Assembly (NCBI GenBank): GCA_002887195.1
Contig: PJAB01000724.1
Coordinates: 1 to 21,645, forward strand
DNA length: 21,645 nt
Direction of reading: 5' to 3'
From: Chrysochromulina parva
Taxonomy: Eukaryota > Haptophyta > Prymnesiales > Chrysochromulinaceae
Below, one piece after another: positions 1 to 8,989 of this stretch. The translations under genes were made by a program, and so were the position numbers. Position 1 is the first letter of the stretch; the number at the start of each line of letters is the position of its first letter. Below the pieces are notes generated by a model. That model saw nothing but the letters and a program-made list of their open reading frames with translations. It was not told where the DNA came from and ran no database searches.

Positions 1-150
1 AGCGCGGTACACGTTGCATGTCGCGAGCATGAGAATGAAGCGGCTGTGACGTGTGCGAGGTGTTCGACCTTCACGCTTGGTTTGAGTTTGGTCTGTGCGT
101 GTTGGTGTGTTGTGAATGAACGAAACACGACATAAAGTAAGCCCGTAAAA

Positions 151-2813
151 ATGGCTAGTCAAGCGCTACGCCTCATTGAGCACTACGTGTGCTGCGGCGC
201 AGGACCGACGCTGGAACCTGCGGCAGCCAGCGCACCCGATACGAAGTGGCACGACCTGCCCTATAAGCCGGCCGTTCTCGCTGAACTCTCAGCGCACGCC
301 ACCACCGCTTCGCCTCCTCCTCCACTCTCAGCAGTCGCGGCCTTTTGCCTACCGGGCGCAGTGCGGATCACGCGCCATGCCCATCCAGTATGGTGGCCGC
401 CGCACTTTGGCTGTTTCGTGATCACGCAGGGTGACGGCAGCCGCCTCTTCGGCCACTGCCTCACGACGCAGGTGAGGCTGCCTAGTGAGACGCAGGTGCA
501 GCGGGCGACGGCCTCCACAACGGCCGATTCCGTGACGGCACTGGGCGGTGGAGATATCTTTTATGCGCCGCGCTGCTTCTGCCTACTCTCTCGCGCGCAC
601 CACCCGCTCGCGTTCAAGGCTTGCCTGCTGGCGATGCACGAGATGGCAAGCCGCTCGACCAGTGCAGCGCTGCCCCTCGCCCTCGAGACCTGCCTGACAC
701 ATCTGGTGCTCAACGTGCCGCGCCCTGTGCCCGGAGGGCCGACCGTGCGGTTCGCGCTCGGAAACGGTGCACCGCCTCTGCACGTGAGCTGCGCGCCGCC
801 GGACGCGCTGCCGTCGACGGAGTATAGTATGGCGATGTTGCTGCGACAGCTGTCGCCGGAGATGCTGATCTCGATCTTCACGGCGCTGCTGCTCGAGCGG
901 CAGGTGGTGCTCGTCAGCGACGATGACGAGCTCCGGCTCGGCGCGTGCGAGCTGCTCCAGCTGCTCATCCACCCTCTGGAGTGGGTCCAGGTGTACGTAC
1001 CTACCATCCCAGACGATCTCCTCAGCAAAGGATTGCTCCAGAACCCCTTCCCGTGCCTGCTCGGGCTGCGTGCCAAGCAGCGCGCGGCGCTGCCCAACCC
1101 GACGCCCGAGCAGATGGTGATCGTCGATCTCGACGCCGGCGAGATCGTCGGCCCGAGCGTGCCCACCCCGGCGATGCCTCCACGAGAGACCGCAGAGCTC
1201 ATCGAGGTCGTACGCGCTGAACGCTCTCGACTGGAGACTCTCGAGAAGAATGCTGCCCAGCCTCAGCGGTGCGCCACGCCGCTGCATGCATGCATCCCGG
1301 CATGATAACCCCTGATGACCTCAGACGACCTCGGACTGCCTCCCTCATCAGGTGCGCCACGCCATTGCATGCATGCATCGCCAAGTTTGGGCAGCATACG
1401 CTCGCGTCGCGGCCATCGCCGCCTCCGTCGTCGCCGTTGTCGTCGTTGTCCCAGCCGCTCGGCGCCCCCGCTGCCTCGGCGGCCGAGTTGGCCTATGAAT
1501 TGACAGCCATCTCGATGCGGCGGCCACTCGATGCGCGCGTGCTCGAGGCCATCTTCGACGCGGGTGCCATGCCGGGCGCCATGCCTGGGGCTGACGCGGA
1601 CGCGTTCTGTGCCCACCACGGCGCTGTTCTCCTCCGACCGGAGGCTGTGTTGATGCCCACCACGGCGCTGCCCACCACGGCGCTGTCCATCACGGCGCTG
1701 CCCATGGCGCTGCTCGAAGCTCGTACACGCGGTGCATTCCTTCGCTTCCTTGCCTCGTTGCTGCGTGACCTACCATGCTTCCTGTCGGAGGCGAGTGCTA
1801 AGGCGCTGCCAACCACGGCGCTGCCCACCACGGCGCTGCCCGCCACGGCGCTGGCGGCGGCCGAAGCGGGGGCGGCGCGCTGTGACGGGCGCGACCAGCC
1901 GATGGCCCTCGCTGAGCAACTTGCACTTGCCGCGGGTCTTGACGAGCAACTGGACTGCTTCGTGCGCGCGCAGCCGATCGCGTCGCAGCCCTTTTTGCAG
2001 GAGCTATGCAGGACGCAGCTCTTCCTCTGCTTCGTCCAACCAGCAGACCCACCAGCAGATGCTCTGCCCGCGGCGGGCGTCGGCGACGAAGCTGCTGGCG
2101 CGGTAGGCCGCGATGGCGGGAGCTCTGAGCTCGTGCGAGATGCACATCTCGAGCGCGAGCTGCGGCTCCGGTGCTTTGAGCTCGTGCGAGATGCACATCT
2201 CGAGCGCGAGCTGCGGCTCGCCGCCGAGCGAGAGCGCCAGCACGGATCGCTGCCGACGAGTGTGGAATGGGAGGCGATCGGCGCTGCCCACCACGGCGCT
2301 GCCCACCACGGCGCTGCCCACCACGGCGCTGCCCACCACGGCGCTGCCCACCACGGCGCTGCCCACCACGGCGCTGCCCACCACGGCGTCCCGTTGACGA
2401 ATTCGACCGTTGACGACTTTGACGTGCCGCTGCCACGAGTTCGCCCGGGCACTCCTGATCCGAGGGTCTATGGCGCCGATACCGAGGTCTGGCCACAGAT
2501 CGCGTCCGGTGCGTCCTCGAGCGCTCGCGAGGGGTTCACGTACCCCGAGGGAGCCTTTCCCATCGAGCTCCCTCACAATCTCTGGGCAGCTCCCGCACCT
2601 GCGCCGCCCTTCGCACCTGCCGTTGCAAGCGCTCGAGCGGCGTGCGCTCGCCTCTCGCCCGATGTGCGCGCCGTGTGGTCTGCGGCCCTCGCGGAGCTCG
2701 AAGCACGTCATGCCAAGCGCGTCGGCGCGCAGGTGGCTGCCAGCGCCGTGGGTGGAGCCATCGTCGTCGGCGGTGCCGTCGCTGCCTCGATGCTAGGCTG
2801 CAGTGTTCAGTGA
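151..2813 (+). CDS. DENN-domain protein, two exons (151-1268 and 1352-2813)
   Basis: Joining the exons gives 859 residues. DENN proteins act as guanine-nucleotide exchange factors for Rab GTPases in membrane traffic; that role is inferred from the family. The start LIEHYVCCGAG followed by a GCFVITQGDGSRLFG stretch matches uDENN. Residues about 225-306 are a clear cDENN core (LLLERQVVLVS, then IHPLEWVQVYVPTIP, then NPFPCLLGL). The dDENN part lies across the junction, with VIVDLDAG in exon 1 and FLRFLASLLRDLPCFL and TQLFLCFVQ in exon 2 (about residues 500-602). Exon 1 alone would stop at 1303-1305 without dDENN, which supports splicing. The dDENN part is stretched by low-complexity inserts encoded by 15-bp repeats. 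The C-terminus is a Gly/Ala/Val-rich hydrophobic segment ending MLGCSVQ, possibly membrane-associating. The start ATG follows an A-rich context (aaaaATGG). Which Rab it serves cannot be told. Confidence 0.85.
1269..1351 (+). other. 83-nt spliceosomal intron flanked by a direct repeat
   Basis: The intron starts GTGCGCC at 1269 and ends CCCTCATCAG at 1351. Removing it (phase 2) joins exon 1 in frame to the 1352-2813 reading frame and restores the dDENN part. The first 28 nt of the intron (1269-1296) match the first 28 nt of exon 2 (1352-1379) at 26 positions, so both junctions read as the same residues, RCATPLHACI. Retention would hit TGA at 1303. No transcript evidence is available, but the frame logic is strong. 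Confidence 0.82.
1611..1854 (+). repeat. Scattered copies of a 15-bp unit (gcccaccacggcgct) in the DENN gene
   Basis: Copies lie at 1611-1625 (one, read as AHHGA), 1655-1707 (about three, read as PTTAL) and 1803-1854 (about three, read as PTTAL with variants). They interrupt the dDENN region. The same unit forms the larger array at 2281-2390, but in the AHHGA frame. Confidence 0.85.
2126..2219 (+). repeat. Tandem duplication, 43-nt identical copies, 51-nt period
   Basis: Copies at 2126-2168 and 2177-2219 are identical and in frame, giving two 17-residue units starting ELVRDAHLERELRL. The period of 17 charged and hydrophobic residues looks helical. Each copy contains a small inverted repeat (cgagatg and catctcg). 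Confidence 0.9.
2281..2390 (+). repeat. 15-bp minisatellite, about seven copies (GAAHH repeat)
   Basis: Seven near-identical copies of gcccaccacggcgct run head to tail; the last ends ggcgtc. They encode seven GAAHH pentapeptides in the DENN protein (about residues 683-719). Because 15 is a multiple of 3, copy-number change would not break the frame. The six upstream units are identical, which suggests recent expansion. Confidence 0.95.
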
Positions 2814-3247
2814 GAGCGTGCCTGCGCGCTCGCCGGGGGCCGGGAAGTGTGGCTCTGAGTACCGGTAAGTGTTATATCCGGGGCGTGAGTGCGTGCACGC
2901 CGCCCGCACGCGTGCACACGGTTCTTCTGACTATTGCGTCCCACGCCTAAGGTGTAACCGAACGGAGACGCGCACGGAACCGACGCACCAATGCGTATGC
3001 GAGACGCACGCGACGGTTTGGGTTTCGTTCTTTTTGGCAATACGCAATTGACACCGCGCTACTCGTGGCGGGACCTCGCTCAGGGGACTCCTCTGTGGCT
3101 GTGCGACCAACGCCTGCCCCGTGTGACGCCCTGTTTCGGTTGATGAAGATGATGAAGGAGGTGCTGTGAAAACAGAATTGCAGCGCGGCGCCTCGCGGTC
3201 CCCCCGCGCTGTGCAACTCGTGACTCATCTTACCTGCCTCCCGCCCG
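2814..3247. other. Intergenic: 3' flank of DENN gene and 5' flank of Q/A-rich gene
   Basis: No coding segment or RNA gene is recognised. The stretch holds GTAAGT at 2865-2870, a textbook 5' splice site 52 nt after the DENN stop, which could start a UTR intron. Two GTGCAC-centred short palindromes lie around 2889-2920. The rest shows nothing notable. Confidence 0.5.
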
Positions 3248-4605
3248 ATGACCTCTACGGATGCGGAAGGAAGGTGGGCGAACGGATGTGCGGATCAGGG
3301 GTGGTCGCCCACCGAGGCCACGCTCGGCGCATCAGCGATGCCTCATCAGCTCTCGGGCCATGAGGTGCCGTCCCTCCCTCCAAGCTTCTCGCAAAACACG
3401 TCCGCCCCAGCATACTCAGCAGTGGCCGGAGCGGCCGTCGGGCCCGCCGTGGCCAACGGGCAGCCGGTCGTCGCTCCCGCGCCAATGGCGACGGCACCCC
3501 AGTCGCACGCCCTCTGCACGCCGCCGCTCCAAAATGGAGTCACTGCAGCGGCACCGTGGGCGGCCGGGTCAATAAATCACGTGGCGCCGCCGACCTCGGC
3601 ACGACCGTCGATAGCGCAAGCACCCGCTGGATGGCCGGGCGTGGCACCTGCGCCCTCGGCGCACGCGCCCGCTGTGGGTTCCGGCTTCTCGTCGTCTCTC
3701 TCTGCTCCACCCTCGGCAGCCCCCACTCAGACGACGCCCCTGCCACTTTCGACGCTACCCACGGCCATGCCGTCGCATGGGGCACCGCCGCCAGCGTTCG
3801 CAGCTGCGGCGCTATTGCAACCACATGTGGCGCCGCCCCAGCCACGCTCGCGCCGACCGAGCTGGAACTTCGACGCCCCACAAGCTACCGAGGTCGCTCA
3901 ACACGGCGCCCCACCAGCTCAACACGGCGGTGGGGGGCAACTCAATCTTCAACTGGCTATGGTACCCGAGCGCGCGCCCAATACCGCGCTCGCGCCCAAC
4001 GGCACCACGGCGATCTCGTACGAGCTGCCGGCGCTCAAGCATCGCATCACTCTGCTCACGACCGAGTGGACGGCCCAGCAGCAGATGCTGCGCGCGCTCG
4101 TCGGTGATCCAAGTGCGCCCACGACGACGACGGCTATCTCGATGGGGAGCAGCTGCAGCAGAGCTGGCGCCGCCGACAGCGCCCGCGACAGCGCCCGCGA
4201 GTCCCCCCACGAGGATGACGAAACTGCTCCGGTGGAGGAGCGTCTGCGCCGTGTGCACGAGCAGCTGGCGCGCCTCTCGGCCGAGAACGCTTCGCTGCGC
4301 CGCGAGAACATCCAGCTGCTCGCCGCATTCCAGGCGGAGGCCAATAAGCGGGAAGCGAGCTGGCAGCGCTCGCTCGCTGGGAGCGTGATGCCGCCAATGC
4401 CTCTCCCAACCGTCTCCGCCTCGACCCCCGCCTCTCCCCCTTCTTCTCGCCCCCGTCTAGCCCCCCCATATTATGGCGCCGCGCCGCCGGCGCCAGCTTT
4501 GAGCTCCACGGTCGTCGGCGCCGTGCCGGCCAGTCATGGGGGGGCGCCGGCAGACGCTCATTTTTACGCGCAGCAACAGCAGCAGCAGGCACAGCAGCAG
4601 CAGGC

Positions 4606-4666
<61 letters not shown>

Positions 4667-5415
4667 GCACAACAGCAGGCTCAGCAGCAAGCACAACAGC
4701 AGGCTCAGCAGCAGGCTCAGCAGCAGGCACAGCAACAGGCACAGCAGCAGCAGCAGCAGCAGCAGCAGGCACAGCAGCAGCAGGCACAGCAGCAGGCACA
4801 GCAGCAGGCACAGCAGCAGGCACAGCAGCAGCAGGCACAACAGCAAGCACAGCAGCAGGCACAACAGCAGGCACAACAGCAGACGCAAGCAAAAGTGCAG
4901 GCTGTAGCACAGTGGCAAGCTCAGCAGCAGCAGCAAGCGCAGCAGCAGACGCAGCCAGACGCGCAGGCTGTAGCACAGTGGCAAGCGCAGCAGCAAGCTC
5001 AGCAGCAAGCGCAGCAGCAGCAGCAGCAAGCGCAGCAGCAAGCGCAGCAGCAAGCGCAGCAGCAAGCGCAGCAGCAAGCGCAGCCGGACGCGCAAGCTGT
5101 AGCACAATGGCAGGCTCAGCAACAAGCTCAGCAGCAGCAGCAGCAAGCGCAGCAGCAGCAGCAGCAGCAAGCGCAACAGCAAGCGCAGCCTGACGCGCTA
5201 GCTGTAGCACAGTGGCAAGCTCAGCAGCAAGCTCAGCAGCAGCAAGCGCAGCAGCAGCACGATGCGGCAATGGCAGCATTGCAGCAGCAGCAAGACGCGG
5301 CTCTTGCCGCAGCCGCGGCGGCACAGCAGCAGCTGCAGCATGCGCAGCAGCAAGCCCAACAGCAGGTGCAGCAACAAGCGCAGCAGCAGAACGATGCGGC
5401 ACTGGCAGCAGCGGC

Positions 5416-5460
<45 letters not shown>

Positions 5461-7194
5461 CGCACAACACCAGGCCCAACAGCAGCAAGCGCAGCAGCAG
5501 GCGCAGTGGCAGGCACAGCAGCAGGCTCAGCAACAGCAACAGCATCAGCAGCAGCAGCAGCAGCATCCACAGCCCTCGCAGGCCGCCGCGCCATCGTTCG
5601 CGGCGCCCACGCCCTACGCTAGCTGCCAACCCTCAACCAGTATGCTTGTGCTTCCGCAGGCCGCGAGCCCGTCCTTCGCGATGGACATGGTGGTCCCCGA
5701 TGGGGTCGATGGCGGGCAGGCCATCCAGCTGAGTACGCCCTCAGGGATGACCATGCAGTTCATCGTGCCGCCGGGGCTCCACGCTGGCGAACACTTCAGC
5801 GTCAACGTTCCGATGCAAACGCGCGCAAGCGCAGCGCAGCCGCCAGCAACTGCGACGCCGCCCCCACAGCCGTTTGAGCCCCCTGCCCTGGCACAGCAGC
5901 AGCAGCAGCAGCAGCCGCCACCGCAGCAGCAACAGCAACTGCTTCGGCAGCAATGGCAGCAGCAGGCGCTGGAGCAACAAGCGCAGGAGCATCAGAGGCA
6001 GGAGCAGCAGCAGGCGCAGCAGCAGGCGCAGCAGCAGGCGCAGCAGCAGGCGCAGCAGCAGGCGCAGCAGCAGGCGCAGCAGCAGCAGTTTTTGTTTCTG
6101 CTGCAGCAGCAGCAGCAGCCTCCACCGCATCAGCAACAGCAGCAACAGCAGCAACAGCAGCAACAGCAGCAACAGCAGCAACAGCAGCAACAGCAACTGC
6201 TTCTGCAGCAATGGCAGCAGCAGCAGCAGGCGCAGGAGCAGCAAGTGCAGGAACAGCAAAAGCAACAGCAGCAGCAACAGGCACAGGCGCAGGCGCAGGC
6301 ACAGGCGCAGGCACAGGCGCAGGCACAGGCGCAGGCGCAGGCGCAGGCACAACAGCAGCAGCTGCAGCAGCAGAATGCGTCGATGGTGGCATCCGTGCAG
6401 CCGCCGCCGGCACAAGCGCAAGGTCAGGGCCCAGCCTACACGGCGTACGAGTGCACAGTGCCTGAGGGCAGCCAAGGTGGCCAGTACATCCAGCTACATA
6501 CGCCCGCGGGGCCCATGCAGGTGATGGTGCCGTCAGGGCTGACAGCTGGGCAGACGTTCCGCGTCGAACTGCCGAACGCCCAACACAACGCCCAGCAGCC
6601 ACAACAGATGCCGCCCCAACAAGCTCAGCATCCACCGCAGGAGGCAACTCAGCTTTGGCAGCAGCCGCCACCACAACCGTCTGCGCCGCAACCGCAACCG
6701 CAACAGCCACCGCCGCAGCACTCACCGCCGCAGGAGTCGACTCAGCAGTGGCAGCCGTCCCAACCAAATCAGTCGCAGCCGCCACAGCAGCCGATGCAAC
6801 CGATGCTGCAACAAGGCGTGCCGATGGGCGCCGGCGCCTACGCGCCGACAAACGGCTTGGTGACCGGACAACAGGACGCAGCGATAGCGGCAACGATGCA
6901 GCAGCAAGCGCAGCAGCAGGCGCAGCAGCAGGCGCATCAGCAGCAGCAGGCACAGCAGCAGGCACAGCAGCAGGCACAGCAGCAGGCACAGCAGCAGCAG
7001 GCACAGCAGCAGCAGCAGGCACAGCAGCAGCAGCAGGCACAGCAGCAGCAGCAGGCTCAGCAGCAGGCTCAGCAGCAGGTACAGCAGCAGGTGCAGCAGC
7101 AGACGCAGCAGCAGACGCAGACGCAAGCAGACGCGCAAGCTCAAGCGCAGTGGCAGGCTCAGCAGCAGGAAGCGGCGATGGCGCAGCTGTATGC

Positions 7195-7253
<59 letters not shown>

Positions 7254-8440
7254 CTGCGGCGGTTCAAGCGCACTGGCAAGCCGAAGCGGTACAGCAGCAG
7301 CAGGCGGCACATGCCGAGATGTCCGCGATCGCAGCTCAGCAGCATGATGCGGTGTACGCGGCGGCGCACTGGCAAGTGCATGCAGCTGTACAGCAGCAAG
7401 CAGCCGTGCAGCAGCAGGAAGCGGCGATGGCGCAGCTGCAGGCGCAGCAGCTGGCGCAGGCGCAGGCGCAGGCGCAGGCGCAGGCGCAGCTGCAAGCGCA
7501 GCAGCAGACGCAAGCAGACGCGCAGTGGCAGGCTCAGCAGCAAGCAGCCGTGCATCAGCAGGAAGCGGCGATGGCGCAGCTGTATGCGCAGCAGCAGCAG
7601 CAACAGGCTGCTGCGGCGGTTCAAGCGCACTGGCAAGCCGAAGCGGCACAGCAGCAGCAGGCGGCGCATGCCGAGATGTCCGCGGTCGCAGCTCAGTGGC
7701 AAGTGCAGCAGGATTCGGCTGCTCGCGCCGATGCCATGGAGGCAGCCGCAGCCGCCGATGCTGCCGATGCTGCCGATGCTGCGGCCGCTGAAGCCGCAGC
7801 CCTGCAGCAGGCACAGGCGCAGCAGCAGGCGCAGCAGCAGGCGCAGCAGCAGCCGCAGCCGCAGCCGCAGCCGCAGCCGCAGCCGCATGACGCAGCTATT
7901 CCTGCGGTGGTGCAGCAGGCGGCAGCAGTGGCGTGGACGTCGGGTAGCCCCTCAGCACCCCCCTCAGCCGCATCTCCGCCGGGGCATCGTCGCACCGCCT
8001 CGATGGAGGCGCGTGAGGCGATTGAGGATGAAGCTGCGATGTTACTCCTTAAACGAGCGGAGGCCGAGGAGCGCGCCGCTAGGAAAGCGAAGAAGCGGAG
8101 TGAGGAAAGGAAGAGCCATGAAGGACATGAAGGACATGAAGGAGGCGAGGAGGAGCGTCAGGCGCAGCAGCAACAAGCGGCCGATGGCGCCGAGGCGGGC
8201 GCGGCGGGCGCGGTGGGCGCGGCGGGGCGTCCGTCTGACCCACAGAGTCCGTCGCGTTGGCCCACCGACGGGGCGGTGATAGGCCTGACGGTGATAGGTG
8301 CGCCGACGGCGATCGAGCCGCTGTCGGCGGCCTATGGTGTGCCCGTGGTGCCGGCCGTGAGCGAACTCCCGAGCCTGCCGAGCCTGGGGGAGGACGTCGA
8401 GATGCCGACGAAACCCAACCCACGGCGCAATACATTGTAG
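3248..8440 (+). CDS. Giant Gln/Ala-rich protein with coiled coil and two VPxG domains
   Basis: One uninterrupted ATG reading frame encodes 1,730 residues. No named family is recognised overall. The N-terminus is Pro/Ala-rich and disordered. A leucine-heptad coiled coil follows (EERLRRVHEQLARLSAEN and onward, about residues 325-370). Then come long Q, QQQA and QA tracts in which tryptophans recur (AVAQWQAQQQ, VQAHWQAEA). Two globular domains of about 43-45 residues share the pattern VPxGxxGGQxIQLxTPxG, then VPxGLxAGxxFxVxxP, at residues 812-856 and 1067-1109. The C-terminal part has a charged helix (LLLKRAEAEERAARKAKKRS) and a HEG repeat. These globular parts fix the frame: other frames through CAG repeats would read Ser or Ala, and the antisense reads Leu or Ala. 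A scaffold or condensate-forming role is plausible but inferred only from composition. Confidence 0.82.
4571..5575 (+). repeat. CAG-rich coding repeats, first block
   Basis: The block includes an uninterrupted run of 19 CAG codons at 4607-4663, long QQQA arrays, four copies of a unit containing AVAQWQAQQQ between about 4895 and 5235, and a run of 14 CAG at 5417-5458. All of it is in the Gln frame. Confidence 0.95.
5681..5815 (+). other. VPxG domain, copy 1 (residues 812-856)
   Basis: The segment starts MDMVVPDGVDGGQAIQL and ends with VPPGLHAGEHFSVNVPM. Spacing and pattern match copy 2 without gaps. It is flanked by low-complexity sequence, so it stands out as a folded unit. The alternating hydrophobic pattern with two VPxG turns suggests a small beta domain; its ligand is unknown. 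Confidence 0.75.
5899..6382 (+). repeat. CAG-rich coding repeats, second block with three grammars
   Basis: A QQQA array with GCG alanines (about 6007-6085) is followed by a 9-bp CAGCAACAG-type array (about 6131-6195) and then an alternating QA array with CAGGCA and CAGGCG units (about 6278-6351). The block lies between the two VPxG domains. Confidence 0.92.
6446..6574 (+). other. VPxG domain, copy 2 (residues 1067-1109)
   Basis: The segment starts YECTVPEGSQGGQYIQL and ends VPSGLTAGQTFRVELP. It shares with copy 1 the VPxG, GGQ, IQL, TPxG, VPxGL, AG and FxV positions. The DNA of the two copies is diverged, unlike the surrounding repeats, so the protein pattern has been held by selection. Confidence 0.75.
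6898..7890 (+). repeat. CAG-rich coding repeats, third block with segmental duplication
   Basis: It contains QQQA arrays, an uninterrupted run of 19 CAG at 7196-7252, and a near-identical duplication: about 7254-7340 and about 7611-7697 both encode AAVQAHWQAEA followed by QQQQAAHAEMSA and differ at only a few bases. A CAGCCG (Gln-Pro) array lies at about 7850-7887. Confidence 0.9.
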
Positions 8441-8989
8441 AGCTCAACTTTGACCAGCTCTTGTGAGCATGTGCTCGACTGCTCGTGTGTGCATGTGTAT
8501 GGTACAATCATGACGATCATTGTATCATGACCCTCCGGCACTGGCTTCGAGCCCTTTGTGTGGCACCCATACACCCCCGGGGGTATTGTACACCCGGGGG
8601 GAGACCGCGAGAGGTTTTTTCGAACGTTTCGGGACGCCGTCGCGAGCGAATGCCTGTGAGCGTCTGCACTTCAACGTTCAAGGCTCCTCGACCTGCATTT
8701 GGTTTTGGATTTGCGAAGAGGACGACGGGTCGAGACCAAGGGTGTGACGGAGAAAGAAATCGATTGCGATTGCACTCAAAAACGGCCCCCGTGCTTGGGG
8801 GTCCGGAGAGCGCGCGCGCGCGCGCGTTGTGTGTTTCACAGCCAATGTTTATAGTTTCAGCAGCAGCAGCAGCTCAAACCCGAACCCTCCTCATCTTCAA
8901 GGTCTGGAGAGACAGCGTGCATTGACGGTGCTTCAGTGGCGGCGCATCCACCTGGAGACCGACCTGTGCCGCCACCTCGGGCAACAGTC
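8441..8989. other. Intergenic: 3' flank of Q/A-rich gene and 5' flank of LRR gene
   Basis: No gene is recognised. It holds a 12-bp perfect palindrome acccccgggggt near 8573-8584 followed by a related acccgggggg, a short hairpin with CCCCC and GGGGG arms at about 8786-8801, and an alternating (CG)8 run at 8811-8826, which can adopt Z-DNA. A short CAGCAGCAGCAG run lies near 8860. Whether these belong to the upstream terminator or the downstream promoter is unknown. Confidence 0.55.

Noticed and set aside
189..210. P-loop-like GPTGSNKN stretch in the TraB-like protein (coding strand near 19385-19410)
   Set aside because: The spacing does not fit GxxxxGK[ST], and no Walker B or other NTPase motif accompanies it. 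The coordinates of this entry are nominal; the stretch is on the minus strand within 18579-19970.
4134..5594. Long minus-strand frames rich in Ala or Leu opposite the Q/A-rich gene (also 5741-6475, 5802-7814, 6722-7888)
   Set aside because: They are the antisense reading of CAG/GCA repeats (CTG reads Leu, GCT reads Ala). They have no globular domain, whereas the Gln frame holds two conserved VPxG domains and a coiled coil.
4607..7252. CAG repeats as a CRISPR-like or satellite array
   Set aside because: The repeats are coding, lack unique spacers and stay in one open frame for 1,730 codons.
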